Part shown: piece after piece, positions 10,141-19,503 of the stretch
How the letters are laid out: every line of letters begins with the position of its first letter
Numbering within the stretch: position 1 is the first letter of the stretch
NCBI RefSeq assembly: GCF_016097555.1
Contig: NC_054703.1
Location: 39,333,761 to 39,397,760 of the forward strand
Direction: 5' to 3'
Source of the DNA: Gigantopelta aegis
Lineage: Eukaryota > Mollusca > Gastropoda > Neomphalida > Peltospiridae
Length of the DNA: 64,000 nt
Notes under the pieces: model-generated
Database searches by the model: none
Seen by the model: only the letters and a program-made list of their open reading frames with translations
What the model was told of the DNA's origin: nothing
Made by a program: the position numbers and the translations under genes

Positions 10141-10623
10141 TGTTAGTAGTTTGTTTCTATTATGTTGGTCTGACAGTGTTTCTATTATGTTGGTCTGACA
10201 GTGTTTCTATTATGTTGGTCTGACAGTTTGTTTCTATTATGTTGGTCTGACAGTTTGTTTCTATTATGTTGGTCTGACAGTGTTTCTATTATGTTGGTCT
10301 GACAGTTTGTTTCTATTATGTTGGTCTGACAGTGTTGGTCTGACTATTATGTTGGTCTGACAGTGTTTCTATTATGTTGGTCTGACAGTTTGTTTCTATT
10401 ATGTTGGTCTGACAGTGTTTCTATTATGTTGGTCTGACAGTTTGTTTCTATTATGTTGGTCTGACAGTTTGTTTCTATTATGTTGGTCTGACAGTGTTTC
10501 TATTATGTTGGTCTGACAGTTTGTTTCTATTATGTTGGTTTGACAGTTTGTTTCTATTATGTTGGTCTGACAGTGTTTCTATTATGTTGGTCTGACAGTG
10601 TTTCTATTATGTTGGTCTGACAG
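10141..10623 (+). repeat. 25-28-bp minisatellite
   Basis: About 18 copies of GTTTCTATTATGTTGGTCTG+ACAGT, some with an extra TTG. Copies are nearly identical, so the array is young or homogenised. Confidence 0.97.
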
Positions 10624-10889
10624 TATCTGCATTGAGCGGTTTATCCTTTCGAGTAGATAAAAATGCATGTATCTACCTAACCGTGCGATAACGGTCCGAT
10701 AAACGACCGGGTTGAGTTTATACATGTCCCTGCGTGAATACTGTAGTTCCGTATGTACACTATACAACACGAGCTGTGTACAACTCTTAGAAACATGGGT
10801 TTCGTTGATTTACGTCTACGGATACCAGTACGATCTAACGAGGGATTCGGTGGTATGCTGGAAATCGTGGCATCAACAGTCATGGACTT

Positions 10890-12030
10890 GGAATGTTAAT
10901 TCGGCAATTCAGGTGTGTTTTTCTGGTCGTTCTACAGGAGTTATTACATGTTATTTACAGACCATGACTTGCATTGGAATATAGATTCTGCAACTGTAAC
11001 ACGGGTGTGTTTACTGATTGTTCTATAGGTGTATTTTGTGGTATATGCAAACTCATCTGAACTACTGTAACAGTTCAGGGGTCGGATTATTAAGTTGGTG
11101 ACTCAGATGTGTTTTCTATTTGTTCTAAAACGTGTAATAATTGAATTATTTACAGACCCTGGTATGCATTTGAATATTAATTCAGCAACTGTGTTAGTCG
11201 GGTATGTTTACTGGTCGTTCTGTAGGTATATTTTGTGATATACGCAAACTACTGTTGCAGTTCCTGAGTCGTATTATTATTTCTGCAATTCGGATCTGTG
11301 TTTTCTGGTCGTTCTGAAGAAGTTATACAAGTATATGTTATGTACAGTCCCTGGATTATATTGGAATATTAATTCTGCAGCTCTGGTGTGTCTCCTGGGC
11401 TGAGTAAAGGAGCAATATGTGTTGTGGCATTCCTAAACTCATGTTATCTACAGATCTGGGCTTCGAATATTAATTCTGCAACTGTGGTATGTGTCCTGGT
11501 CGTTCTAAAGGAATACTTTGTGGCATTCGCAAACTCATATTATATATGGTAACAGTTCGTGAATTGCAGAATTAATTCTACAGATCTGGGCTTCGAATAT
11601 TAATTCTGAAATTCGGGTATATTTACAGCTGGTTATAAAGGAGTAGTTTGTGGCATGCGAAAGCTCGTGTCATATGCTGTGACAGTTCCTGGCTTGGAAT
11701 ATTAATTCTGCAACTCAGTTGTGTTTTCCGGATTTTCTAAAATAATATTAGGTTGTGATATTCTTAAACTCGTGCTATTTACAGGTTCTGACATGAACTA
11801 CAATTCAACAATTCGGAATGTGTTCCCTGGTCGTTCTAAAAGAGTAGTCTGTGTTATATGCAAACCCATGTCGTATACACTTCCTGGACTATTAATTGTG
11901 CAACTCGGGTATGTTTTCTGGTGGTTCCAAAAGATACGTATTGTGTAGTATTCGCAAACGCATGTCATATACACGTCATATACTGTCACATTATTAATTC
12001 GGCATCTCCTGGTATTCGAACATTCTTGCT
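10890..12030 (+). repeat. Old degenerate tandem repeat, unit about 120-140 bp
   Basis: Recurrent ordered phrases: TTAATTCTGCAACT, GTGTGTTTTCTGGTCGTTCT, AAAGGAGTA, TTTGTGGTATTCGCAAACTC, ATGTTATATACAG, TTCCTGGCTTGGAATA. They come round eight to ten times with drift. It ends about 70 bp before the BOK-like start codon, so it forms the gene's proximal upstream DNA. Confidence 0.8.
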
Positions 12031-12096
12031 ATTTATAGTTTCTGGCATATGGAATATTGACACAATCTCGTTAAGAGACAAAGATAATCTATCAGC

Positions 12097-12546
12097 ATGT
12101 CTTTATCTGATGACGTCGATACTATCGCCGACGTAGCTAAAATTATATGCGACTATTACATAACCGAAAAACTATTACTCAAAAGAAAACCGAAAAGAAA
12201 GCGGAAACGTTGCTATGGCAACTGCGAATATTCCGAATGCTTCAGAAGAGCAGGGCACGTCCTTGAACGATTGTACCCGAATGTGTATACCGACGTCTCA
12301 CGGAAAATCTCGGTGACAATGACGTCATCAACTGTCGTGAAGACCGACTTGAGTTCCGTTTTAGAGATTCTGTTTCGGGACGGTGTCACGTGGGGGAAGA
12401 TCGTGTCGATGTTTGCCGTGTCCTCGTGCTTCGCGGAGGAGTGCATCCAGCAAGGACATTCTGAGTTTGTCGATGACGTCATAGACTGCGTTGGAACATT
12501 TACAGCCGTCCATCTTAGGGAGTGGTTGACTAAAGAAGGTGGTTGG
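12097..12546 (+). CDS. BOK-like gene, coding exon 1
   Basis: Ends with the Trp codon of BH2 followed by the donor GTAATA. The reading frame continues past the donor for about 100 bases into intron but adds no Bcl-2-like sequence. An upstream non-coding exon cannot be excluded. Confidence 0.82.
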
Positions 12547-12689
12547 GTAATAAGAAAATTGGCATATTTAATTCACGCATACATGTACGTGTATGCTTCC
12601 ATCAAGACCGCAATGCGTACGCACATAAACACGCACACATATATCTAGAGTCTCTCTCCCTCTCACACTTTATCTCCAGTCTGTCTGTC

Positions 12690-12777
<88 letters not shown>

Positions 12778-12928
12778 GGCTGTGTCTCTCTGTCTGTCTC
12801 TCTGTCTCTCTCTCTCTCTGTCTGTCTCTCTCTCTCTCTGTCTCTCTCTCTCTCTTCCTCTCTCTCTCTCTCTCTCTCTCTGGTCTCTCTCTCTCTCTGT
12901 AGGCTCTGTCTCTCTGTCTGTCTCTCTG

Positions 12929-13026
<98 letters not shown>

Positions 13027-14819
13027 CCCCCATCTCCTTTCTGCCCCCTTCTCCGCCATATTCTCAGTACATGTTTTCAAGTAACAGGTATGTCGCCTGG
13101 GTGCCCTGTATGCACACACACACACACACACACATGGTCGATAGTTAATGTCATTCCATGTGATCTACAACTAACGTCCGAGGAGAAATAGTTGCCCTTT
13201 GTCAATAATTCCTTTCAGCGTGAACGACAGTGAGATTTATGTCCCAACCTAGGCGGGCATATCTACTGCTTTAAAGGTGTAGAATCCAAATTAAAGATAT
13301 CGATTCCGCGGCTTCCATTGTACAACCACCCAGTAGCCTATGTGTATGTGTGTGTTGAGGTGATGTCAATCAATCAGCCCATTCATTGTACAGCAACATT
13401 CAATATTTTTCGCTAATGGCGGTTTTCCAGGGGCATAGGCCCAAGGTGGGTGCGACGGTTAGGACGACCACCTCCTCACCTCTCTGAGGCTAAGACATAT
13501 TTATAGTACACCATTTTTTGCTGATTACGGATTTCCATGGGTGGTAGCAGGGGCGGGGGTTCAATATTAAGCTATTTGTAAAATAGTATGTAGACAAAAG
13601 GGTCCGCTTGGTTCGTGTTCGAACACCTGAGGTCCAGAACACTCTACGCCCCTGCATTCTTTTTAAGGGCGGGGGGAATTTAGCTCAGTCGATTGAGTGC
13701 TCGCTAGAGGGGCTTGCTTCGCAGGGTCGAACCACCTCAGTGGATCCATTCGACTGATTCCAGTTTTTCTCGTTCCAACCACTGCACCACAACTGGTCAA
13801 AGGCCGTGGTATGTGCTTTCCTATCTGGGACATTTCATGTAAAATATCCCTTGCTGCATTAAGAAAAATAAAGCGGGTTTCCTTTGATGACTACCTGTCA
13901 CAATTACCAAATGTTTGACATCCAATGTGATCTAGTGGTGTCGTTAATCAAAACGTTTTTCTTTTTCTTTGGTAAATTGCTTGTTCAACGCACGGTCGGT
14001 CTAGAATCGATTCCCGTCGGTGGGCCCATTGGGCTATTTCTCATTCCAGAAAGTGAACCACGACTGGTATATTAAATGTAGCGAGTTTTCTCTTTGAGAC
14101 TATATCAAATTTGCCAAATGTTTGACATCCAGTAGCCGATGATTAATTAATCAATGTGTTCTAGTGGTGTCGTTATGCAAAGCAAACTTCTGTTTCGTTT
14201 TAACTTGGTAAGTAGGACTGATGAACATTATAGGGCCGATTTCTCGTGTCTGGGTTAGTTTTACACACTGATAACCCAGGCATCAGAAATCAACTTGCGT
14301 CTTTTTTTAGTTTCCTTTATTCATTCTTTTTCTGTTTCAATAATATTTATTTCTGCTCATATTTAAACTGTAAAAATAGATTACTGTCGTAACATGTATG
14401 TATTATGGAGAAGGCCTAGTAAGTTGTAGAACTAATCCATTTGTTCCTTGAAAAGCAATACAATAGATTTCAAACAAACCAGCCAGAAAACGATAACGCG
14501 TTAAAGTGTGTTTTGTTTAACGACACCACTAGAGCACACTGATTCATTAATCGTCGGCTATTGGGTGTAGAAACCGATAAAATTAGTCAAAGCAGTTTAT
14601 GCAGAGCTGCAGTAAAACAAACAGATTCAGACATATTATAATGCAATAGAATGGTAACTTTTAAAGTGTAGTAACAAGATGATTTTATTATTTCTGCAGG
14701 GAGGATTTGAGCCCCTGCTGGAAGAGAAAAAAGAGTTCAAAGTTCACATCATCGTCGATGTTTTGGGACTGCTGGTGATATTCATCCTAGTTCTAGCATT
14801 GCTACTGCTACTTCGGTGA
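12097..14819 (+). CDS. BOK-like Bcl-2 family apoptosis regulator (two coding exons)
   Basis: Coding exons 12097-12546 and 14700-14819 join in phase 0 to give a 189-aa protein; human BOK, from memory, is about 212 aa. Visible parts are a helix (CDYYITEKLLL, residues 18-28), a basic run KRKPKRKRKR (29-38), a BH3-like helix FRRAGHVLER (49-58), BH1 LFRDGVTWGKIVSMF (92-106), BH2 WLTKEGGW (143-150), and a hydrophobic C-terminal anchor of about 22 residues (167-188) ending LLLLLR. The VTWGKIVS motif, the ERLYPNVY region after BH3 and the spacing fit BOK better than Bax, Bak or Bcl-2. Family members sit in the outer mitochondrial or ER membrane and act in apoptosis. Oddities: the BH3 Asp (GD in relatives) is His here, and the basic run looks like a nuclear localisation signal. 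Start chosen at the first ATG of the open frame. Assignment to BOK rather than another Bcl-2 subgroup is inference. Confidence 0.85.
12697..13022. repeat. (GT)n-(CT)n compound microsatellite
   Basis: A GT run, then about 300 bases of CT with TCTG interruptions, inside the BOK-like intron. All long open frames here are repeat artefacts of Leu-Ser or Arg-Glu. Confidence 0.97.
13110..13132. repeat. (CA)n microsatellite
   Basis: CACACACACACACACACACA run in the BOK-like intron. Confidence 0.9.
13669..13955 (+). mobile_element. SINE H3-T1
   Basis: Head with A box TAGCTCAGTCGATTGAGTG and B box GGGTCGAACC, then CAACTGGTCAAAGGCCGTGG core and a shortened T1 tail. Located in the BOK-like intron, same orientation as the gene. 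Confidence 0.93.
13985..14190 (+). mobile_element. SINE H1-T1, core partly deleted
   Basis: B box GAATCGATTCCC, GGCCCATTGGGCTATTTCTC, a jump from GACTGGTATATTAAA to GTAGCGAG, and a complete T1 tail. Confidence 0.9.
14512..14570 (-). mobile_element. SINE T1 tail fragment
   Basis: TTTAACGACACCACTAGAGC ... GTCGGCTATTGGGTGTAG; only the tail remains. Confidence 0.85.
14700..14819 (+). CDS. BOK-like gene, last coding exon (membrane anchor)
   Basis: Acceptor TTATTTCTGCAG precedes GGA GGA TTT. The exon encodes 39 residues: a Glu/Lys-rich linker (EPLLEEKKEFK), then a hydrophobic helix ending in Arg and TGA. Length (120 nt) and phase fit exon 1. A tail-anchor exon directly after BH2 is the usual layout for multi-domain Bcl-2 proteins. 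Confidence 0.82.
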   Translation, partial: GGFEPLLEEKKEFKVHIIVDVLGLLVIFILVLALLLLLR

Positions 14820-14827
14820 CAATCGTC

Positions 14828-15052
14828 TTTGTTTACAGCCGTCACGGTGATCACGATGATGATGATGCTGATGATGATATGACGTGTATGATGATGGTAA
14901 CTGTGACGACGACGACGATAATGATACGACGGTGATTATGATGGTTATGACGGTGATATGACGATGAAGGTGATATTCATAATAGAATGACTTCATTTGT
15001 TTTTCCGTATGATGGTGATGGTGATAATGGATATGGTGATGATCAATTTTTA
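14828..15052 (+). repeat. GAT/GAC-rich simple repeat
   Basis: Irregular GATGATGAT, GACGACGACG and GTGAT units in the 3' UTR region of the BOK-like gene. Confidence 0.85.
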
Positions 15053-15125
15053 ATTACGATGTTGCTTCTGCTTTCTGTCCGATATTTAGACGATGAGCTA
15101 ATACTCCTAGCATTAATACCGCAAG

Positions 15126-15131
15126 AATAAA
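15126..15131 (+). terminator. Candidate poly(A) signal of the BOK-like gene
   Basis: AATAAA about 307 nt after the stop codon, just before the scaffold gap. The cleavage site would lie at the gap edge, so this is provisional. Confidence 0.4.
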
Positions 15132-15141
15132 GAATGAAATG

Positions 15142-15341
15142 NNNNNNNNNNNNNNNNNNNNNNNNNNNNNNNNNNNNNNNNNNNNNNNNNNNNNNNNNNN
15201 NNNNNNNNNNNNNNNNNNNNNNNNNNNNNNNNNNNNNNNNNNNNNNNNNNNNNNNNNNNNNNNNNNNNNNNNNNNNNNNNNNNNNNNNNNNNNNNNNNNN
15301 NNNNNNNNNNNNNNNNNNNNNNNNNNNNNNNNNNNNNNNNN
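15142..15341. other. Assembly gap (200 N)
   Basis: Exactly 200 N. It lies between the 3' ends of the BOK-like gene and the minus-strand zinc-finger gene, so 3' UTR features of both may be hidden. The true length is unknown if 200 is a placeholder. Confidence 0.99.
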
Positions 15342-15382
15342 AAACACTACGTCACCGAGGCGTACAGCGTGCACAGTGAATA

Positions 15383-16348
15383 TCACGTGTTCGCACAAAG
15401 TGCTTTGTGGCTTCTTCGTGTGTGTTTAATCGCTGCGGCGTTGCTGGTGAACCGCTGCTCACAAAGGTCACAACCGTATCTCTTCTCCCCCGTATGAGTG
15501 ATCAAGTGTGACGTCAGATTCGCCTTCCACGCAAACCGCTTCGAGCACACGTCACACTCGAATTCCTTACTTCCGGTGTGCGTCAACATGTGGTCTTTGA
15601 GTTTGTAGGGCTGCGTGAATCGCTGTGCACACTCCCCGCACTCGTAGGGCATATCTCCCGCATGGTACTTCATGTGTGCGTTCAGATTCTGCCGTACGCG
15701 AAACCTCTTCCCGCATTCGTCACAACTGAACGGCTTCTCCGACGTATGGGTCAGCAGATGACCTTTGAGAGCCTCGTTCTGGCTGAAGCTCTTGGTGCAG
15801 ATTTGGCACTGGAATCGTTTAACGCCTGCGTGGATCATCGCGTGTCTGCTCAAGTTGGACTTCCACGCGAAAGATTTCGAACAGACGTCGCACCAGAATT
15901 TCTTTTCTCCCGTGTGCACTACCATGTGATTCGTGAGATCACCTCCCTGTAGGAAACCCTGGGAACATACTCCGCACGTGTACGGGTGGTCGCCCGAATG
16001 CGTCAGTTGGTGCCGCGAAAGGTGCGCCTTCAAAGTGTAAGACTTTTCGCAGAATTCGCATCTGAACTGTCGCTGCCTGGAGTGGGAGGCGGAGTGTCTG
16101 TTGAGGTTAGCTTTGTGGGAGAATCGCATGGAGCATATTTCACAGGTAAACGGTTTTTCTCCAGTGTGCATGGTCATGTGGGTCTTGAGGTACCAGCTGT
16201 GGGTGAAGTTCTGGGAGCAAATCCCGCACTGGAAGGCTTTCTCCCCACTGTGGATGAGGAGGTGCTTCTTCAGATCCCAGCTGTGTCCGAACTGTTTGGA
16301 ACACACCTCGCACAAATAGTTCTTGTCATTCTTCTCCGACTCTGACAT
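15383..16348 (-). CDS. C2H2 zinc-finger protein with 11 fingers (ZNF copy 1)
   Basis: A 321-aa protein made almost wholly of eleven C-x2-C-x12-H-x3-H fingers (residues about 11-314; the last has H-x4-H), with TGEKP-type linkers after several. Such arrays bind DNA, usually as nuclear transcription regulators. The exon begins at 16371 after the acceptor TTAAATTTCAG; a branch-point-like GACTAAC lies upstream. The frame stays open from the acceptor to the ATG at 16348, so a coding upstream exon is possible but was not found. Helix residues include WSNR in finger 6 and QYKD in finger 9. It is collinear finger by finger with the gene at 30685-31647. No KRAB, BTB, SCAN or ZAD domain is visible. Its 3' end converges on the BOK-like gene. 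Confidence 0.92.
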   Translation of the reverse strand: MSESEKNDKNYLCEVCSKQFGHSWDLKKHLLIHSGEKAFQCGICSQNFTHSWYLKTHMTMHTGEKPFTCEICSMRFSHKANLNRHSASHSRQRQFRCEFCEKSYTLKAHLSRHQLTHSGDHPYTCGVCSQGFLQGGDLTNHMVVHTGEKKFWCDVCSKSFAWKSNLSRHAMIHAGVKRFQCQICTKSFSQNEALKGHLLTHTSEKPFSCDECGKRFRVRQNLNAHMKYHAGDMPYECGECAQRFTQPYKLKDHMLTHTGSKEFECDVCSKRFAWKANLTSHLITHTGEKRYGCDLCEQRFTSNAAAIKHTRRSHKALCANT

Positions 16349-16371
16349 ACTGGGAGGAAGTGACAGACGAC

Positions 16372-16880
16372 CTGAAATTTAAAGGAGATGCTATGGTTAG
16401 TCGTGTACTGGCCTCGACCGTGTAATGGTAAAGCAAATGGACTTAGGGAAGACTGGTAGTTACAGCTGTGTCCGAACCGTTTGGATTACACCTCGCACAA
16501 ATAGTTCTTGTTCTTCTCCGATTCTGACATATTGGAGGAAGTGACAGACCTGAAATTTAAAGACAAAATTATGGTTAGTCATGTACTGGCCTCGGCTGTG
16601 TAAAGGTAATGTAATTGGACTTAAGGCACTGGTAGTTATTGCTGTGCTCGAACCGTTTGGAACACACCTTGCACAAATAGTTTTTATCACTTTTCTCCGA
16701 CTGACATACTGGAAGGAAGTGACAGACGACCTGAAATTTAAAGGAGATGCTATGGTTAGTCATGTACCTCGGCCGTGTAATGGTAAAGCAATTGAAGCAA
16801 TCGGACTTGAGGCGCTGGTAGTTATTGCTGTGTCCGAACCGTTTGGAACACACCTCGCACGAATACTTCTCATCAACACC
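16372..16880 (-). pseudogene. Decayed tandem copies of the ZNF copy 1 exon start
   Basis: Three further partial units lie upstream of ZNF copy 1, about 180 bp apart. Each holds, in minus-strand order, a branch-point-like GACTAACCAT, an AAATTTCAG acceptor (near 16372, 16550 and 16730), GTCTGTCACTTCC, an ATGTCAG-like start, and finger-1 sequence such as NYLCKVCSKRFEHS, which then breaks off into NNYQCLKS. They are too short to encode a finger array and look like decayed exon-fragment duplications, but the splice acceptors remain recognisable. Confidence 0.8.
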
Positions 16881-16899
16881 GCCACAAAACTGCATGGAA

Positions 16900-17062
16900 C
16901 AGTCACTGAACTAATGAACGCCGCCTCTTTTGTGGCAATGACTGGTCTGATGGTTTGACTAACGAAGAACGAGAAGAAGAAGTCACTGAACTAATGAACA
17001 CCGCCTCTTTTGTGGCAATGACTGGTCTGATGGTTTGACTAACGAAGAACGAGAAGAAGAAG
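16900..17062 (-). repeat. Tandem duplication, unit about 80 bp
   Basis: GTCACTGAACTAATGAACGC ... GACTAACGAAGAACGAGAAG occurs twice in a row with a single clear difference (AACGCC/AACACC), followed by AAGAAG repeats. Confidence 0.95.
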
Positions 17063-17076
17063 AAGAAAAGTTCATC

Positions 17077-17475
17077 TGTGACACCATCTTCATAAATCAA
17101 GGCTAATATTCGTTCCTGGTATTCAGCCTTGATACATGTAGTCAAGATTACTGATATCCACTACTAGCGCCCTCTAATGGAAAAACATTTGTAACACCGA
17201 TTATGTCCCTTACACGATGACATCGCTGACCAATCACAGCATCGGTAACATGTGACAATCTTGAAAGCAATATCAAAAATTAACCGCCGGACGCTGACGC
17301 TGCCATCTTTGTTTACAATAACAAGGGAATCTATAAGAAGCGTTGCGATTCGTTGCAATCAGATCTCATCGCATCCAATGAAATTTAAGCCTTTTGTGGC
17401 ATGATTTCTTGACATGTATCAAGGCTGAATAAGAGGAACGAATATTAGCCTTGATTTATGAAGATGCTGTGACAC
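17077..17475. mobile_element. Foldback (palindromic) non-autonomous element
   Basis: The left arm TGTGACACCATCTTCATAAA and about 50 further bases recur inverted at 17410-17475. Each arm also contains a small internal inverted repeat (CAAGGCT ... AGCCTTG). Non-coding. It interrupts the upstream repeat of ZNF copy 1: a fourth acceptor copy lies just beyond it at 17476-17530. Confidence 0.75.
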
Positions 17476-17530
17476 TTGACATACTGAGAGAACAGAAACC
17501 TGAAATTTAAAGGGGATGTTATGGTTAGTC
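17476..17530 (-). pseudogene. Fourth copy of the ZNF copy 1 splice acceptor
   Basis: GACTAACCATAACATCCCCT then TTAAATTTCAG and CAGTATGTCAAG in the minus direction, matching the functional copy at 16371. The foldback element follows immediately. Confidence 0.7.
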
Positions 17531-17554
17531 ATGTGCCGACCCCGGTCGGGCTGC

Positions 17555-17740
17555 TCGAGTTCTAGTGCATTTTCCAACGTGGGCATTTTCCAACGTGGGC
17601 GGTACCCGCCTCCCACCCACCACAAACCCTTCCCTGTCCTACAGAGGGGAGCCGGCTTGGGCCGAAACCTGCGCCGATGAAGGCGTGCGCTACAACAGTT
17701 TGTTCTTAATGTGCACGTTAAGCCCTTCGACCTGGCCCGC
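17555..17740 (+). mobile_element. Putative non-LTR retroposon 3' end
   Basis: GCCGATGAAGGCGTGCGCTA then TTCTTAATGTGCACGTTAAG resembles the 3' ends of non-LTR retroposons (compare GGGCACGTTAAACTAG near 51697). There is no coding sequence. A duplicated 15-bp phrase (ATTTTCCAACGTGGG) lies at its left. Confidence 0.35.
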
Positions 17741-17804
17741 CTCGGTGGTGTTGTGGGTACTGGGTTCACCTCTTCATACATGCTTCAGGGATTTATCAAA
17801 GTTT

Positions 17805-17828
17805 GGGGGAGGGGGGGGGGGGGGGGTT
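17805..17828. repeat. Poly-G tract
   Basis: G-run low complexity; length unreliable. Confidence 0.85.
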
Positions 17829-18079
17829 CTGCCAGGATCCCATGTCTGACGGAATTAGGAAAATTAACACGAGTAAGCTATACTTGGGATTTTTTTTTTT
17901 TTTTAAGGAAACTGAGTGATGCAGTACACCACTTTTAAATTAAATTATTACAACAGACATAATTAAATATAAATATAATAAATACTGGGAATATTCAGTG
18001 CCACTTTCTGACCCACAGATTGCCAGCCTGGATAAATACCTGGACTCCCACCCAGAGCAGGTTTAACGACTCAATGGGT

Positions 18080-18716
18080 AGGTGTAGGAAAGAAGGAAAT
18101 GTTTTATTTAAAGGCATACTGCCATAGACCACTGGCCGATTTAATGGTCTAACAAAGTATTACTTGAACAAAATATACTTTATTCCACCATCTTCATAAC
18201 CATCATACTCCATTTATTAATGATATTTTGTAAAAATAATTGAATTATGGACCTTTCCCATTGCTGAGAGGGTTGACTTGGATTCCACTCCATCATGGTT
18301 CAGTTAAGATGATGCGATAGCTATATTTGGTTTTCAACAATTAATGTAAATTTTATTTATTATCCATATTTATAGAAATAAGGTCCTTAAATCCGTGACA
18401 GTATGCCTTTAACGACGCACTCAACAAATTTTATTTTCGGTTATGTGGCGTCGGATATATGGTGAAGGACCACACAGATATTGAGGGAGGAAACCCTCTG
18501 TCGTCACTTCATGGACTACTCTTTTCGATTAGCAGCAAGGGATCTTTTATATGCACCATCCCACAGACATGATAACACATACCACGGCCTTTGATATACC
18601 AGTCGTGGTGCACTGGCTTGGACGATAAATAACCCAATGGGTCCGCTTACGGGGATCGATCCCAGACCGACATTGCATCAAGCGAGCGCTTTAGCACTGG
18701 GCTACGTCCCATCCCT
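18080..18716 (-). mobile_element. SINE H1-T2 interrupted by a TTAA MITE
   Basis: Reverse-orientation SINE: tail GAAATGTTTTATTTAA, [297-bp MITE], tail continued CGACGCACTCAACAAATTTT, then the core (CACGGCCTTTGATATACCAG), B box GGGATCGATCCC and head CACTGGGCTACGTCCC. Removing the MITE and one TTAA restores a standard T2 tail. Confidence 0.95.
18112..18408 (+). mobile_element. TTAA-MITE family M (copy 1)
   Basis: 297 bp, termini AGGCATACTG ... CAGTATGCCT, target TTAA duplicated at 18108-18111 and 18409-18412. Homologous to 61258-61592. Its insertion into a SINE tail of known sequence proves the 4-bp duplication. Confidence 0.95.
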
Positions 18717-18801
18717 AATAATTAACAACTAACCCACTGTCTTGTAAAGACCGCCCAGATAGCTGAAGACTGTGCTCAGGACAGTAATGCAAACTAATGA
18801 A

Positions 18802-19080
18802 TGAATGTTTAACGACACCCCAGCACGAACAATACATCGGCTATTGGGTGTCAAACTATGGTAATGCAAATAAATAAATAAAGTGATGATCGACATCAAT
18901 ATAAAAATTCAAGACTTAAACAAAAACAGTGTAAAGAACTGTGCAAAAACACAAATATCACAGAATTTTACGGATACTGAATTTTACTCAAAACTTCAAT
19001 TTTGTGCTGTATTGGCCATTCTCAAAGAGAATGTTACACCCCTGCACCACGGTGAGGTTACAGCACACGCAGGGGCTCAG
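18802..19080 (-). mobile_element. Retroposon 3'-end repeat, family L (copy 2)
   Basis: Reverse of the 1640-1922 copy. The tail GTTTAACGACACCCCAGCAC, GGCTATTGGGTGTCAAACTA leads into the same 200-bp body ending GGTTACAGCACACGCAGGGG. Confidence 0.65.
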
Positions 19081-19178
19081 GACAGTGTGCTTGAACCTAA
19101 TTGAATGTAGGTAAAAAATGAGTGAAATGAAAAGTCAGTCATGTAAGTTATTTTGGAACAATGTAAACTGAATAAGAC

Positions 19179-19340
19179 CACTGACGTATCCAGGATTTTA
19201 TATTGGGGGGGGGGGGGGGCAAATTGGACGGGGAGGGGTAGGGGGAGGCACACTAGCCCACACTATGTATGTATGTATATTTTATTTTATAAAATGTAAT
19301 TGTTTAATCATTTAAAAAAAGGTTTGATGGAGGGCATGTC

Positions 19341-19386
<46 letters not shown>

Positions 19387-19398
19387 GTTACACCACTG
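19179..19398. mobile_element. Non-autonomous element with poly-G and poly-C arms
   Basis: Ends CACTGACGTATCCAGG and (inverted) CAGTGGTGTAACCGGAGG with G and C homopolymers just inside. Non-coding, about 220 bp. The 40-base C run is probably of uncertain length. Confidence 0.6.
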
Positions 19399-19439
19399 AA
19401 AGACACTGTCTTGAGTTTGCATCCATTATAAAAGTACAT

Positions 19440-19458
19440 ACACACGCACACGCACACG

Positions 19459-19503
<45 letters not shown>
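19440..19503. repeat. (CA)n-(TA)n microsatellite
   Basis: CACACGCACACGCACACACA then TATATATATATA. Confidence 0.95.

Larger units (their letters stand above)
17995..18800 (+). mobile_element. H4-type SINE split by another SINE
   Basis: Left part CCCACCCAGAGCAGGTTTAA, CTCAATGGGTAGGTGTAGG; right part (18716-18800) ATTAACAACTAACCCACTGT, GACCGCCCAGATAGCTGAAG. The same order is continuous in the H4 copy at 60928-61160. The interruption is the H1-T2 SINE below. Confidence 0.8.

Noticed and set aside
10141-10623. CRISPR or regulatory array
   Set aside because: Head-to-tail minisatellite without spacers.
12602-13191. Several long open frames on both strands (Leu-Ser and Arg-Glu repeats)
   Set aside because: Products of the CT/GA microsatellite.
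15578-16345. Plus-strand frames over ZNF copy 1
   Set aside because: Antisense shadows of the finger array.
19342-19381. Long poly-C run as a functional i-motif
   Set aside because: Homopolymer length is unreliable and it belongs to the poly-G/poly-C arm of a repeat element; no independent support.
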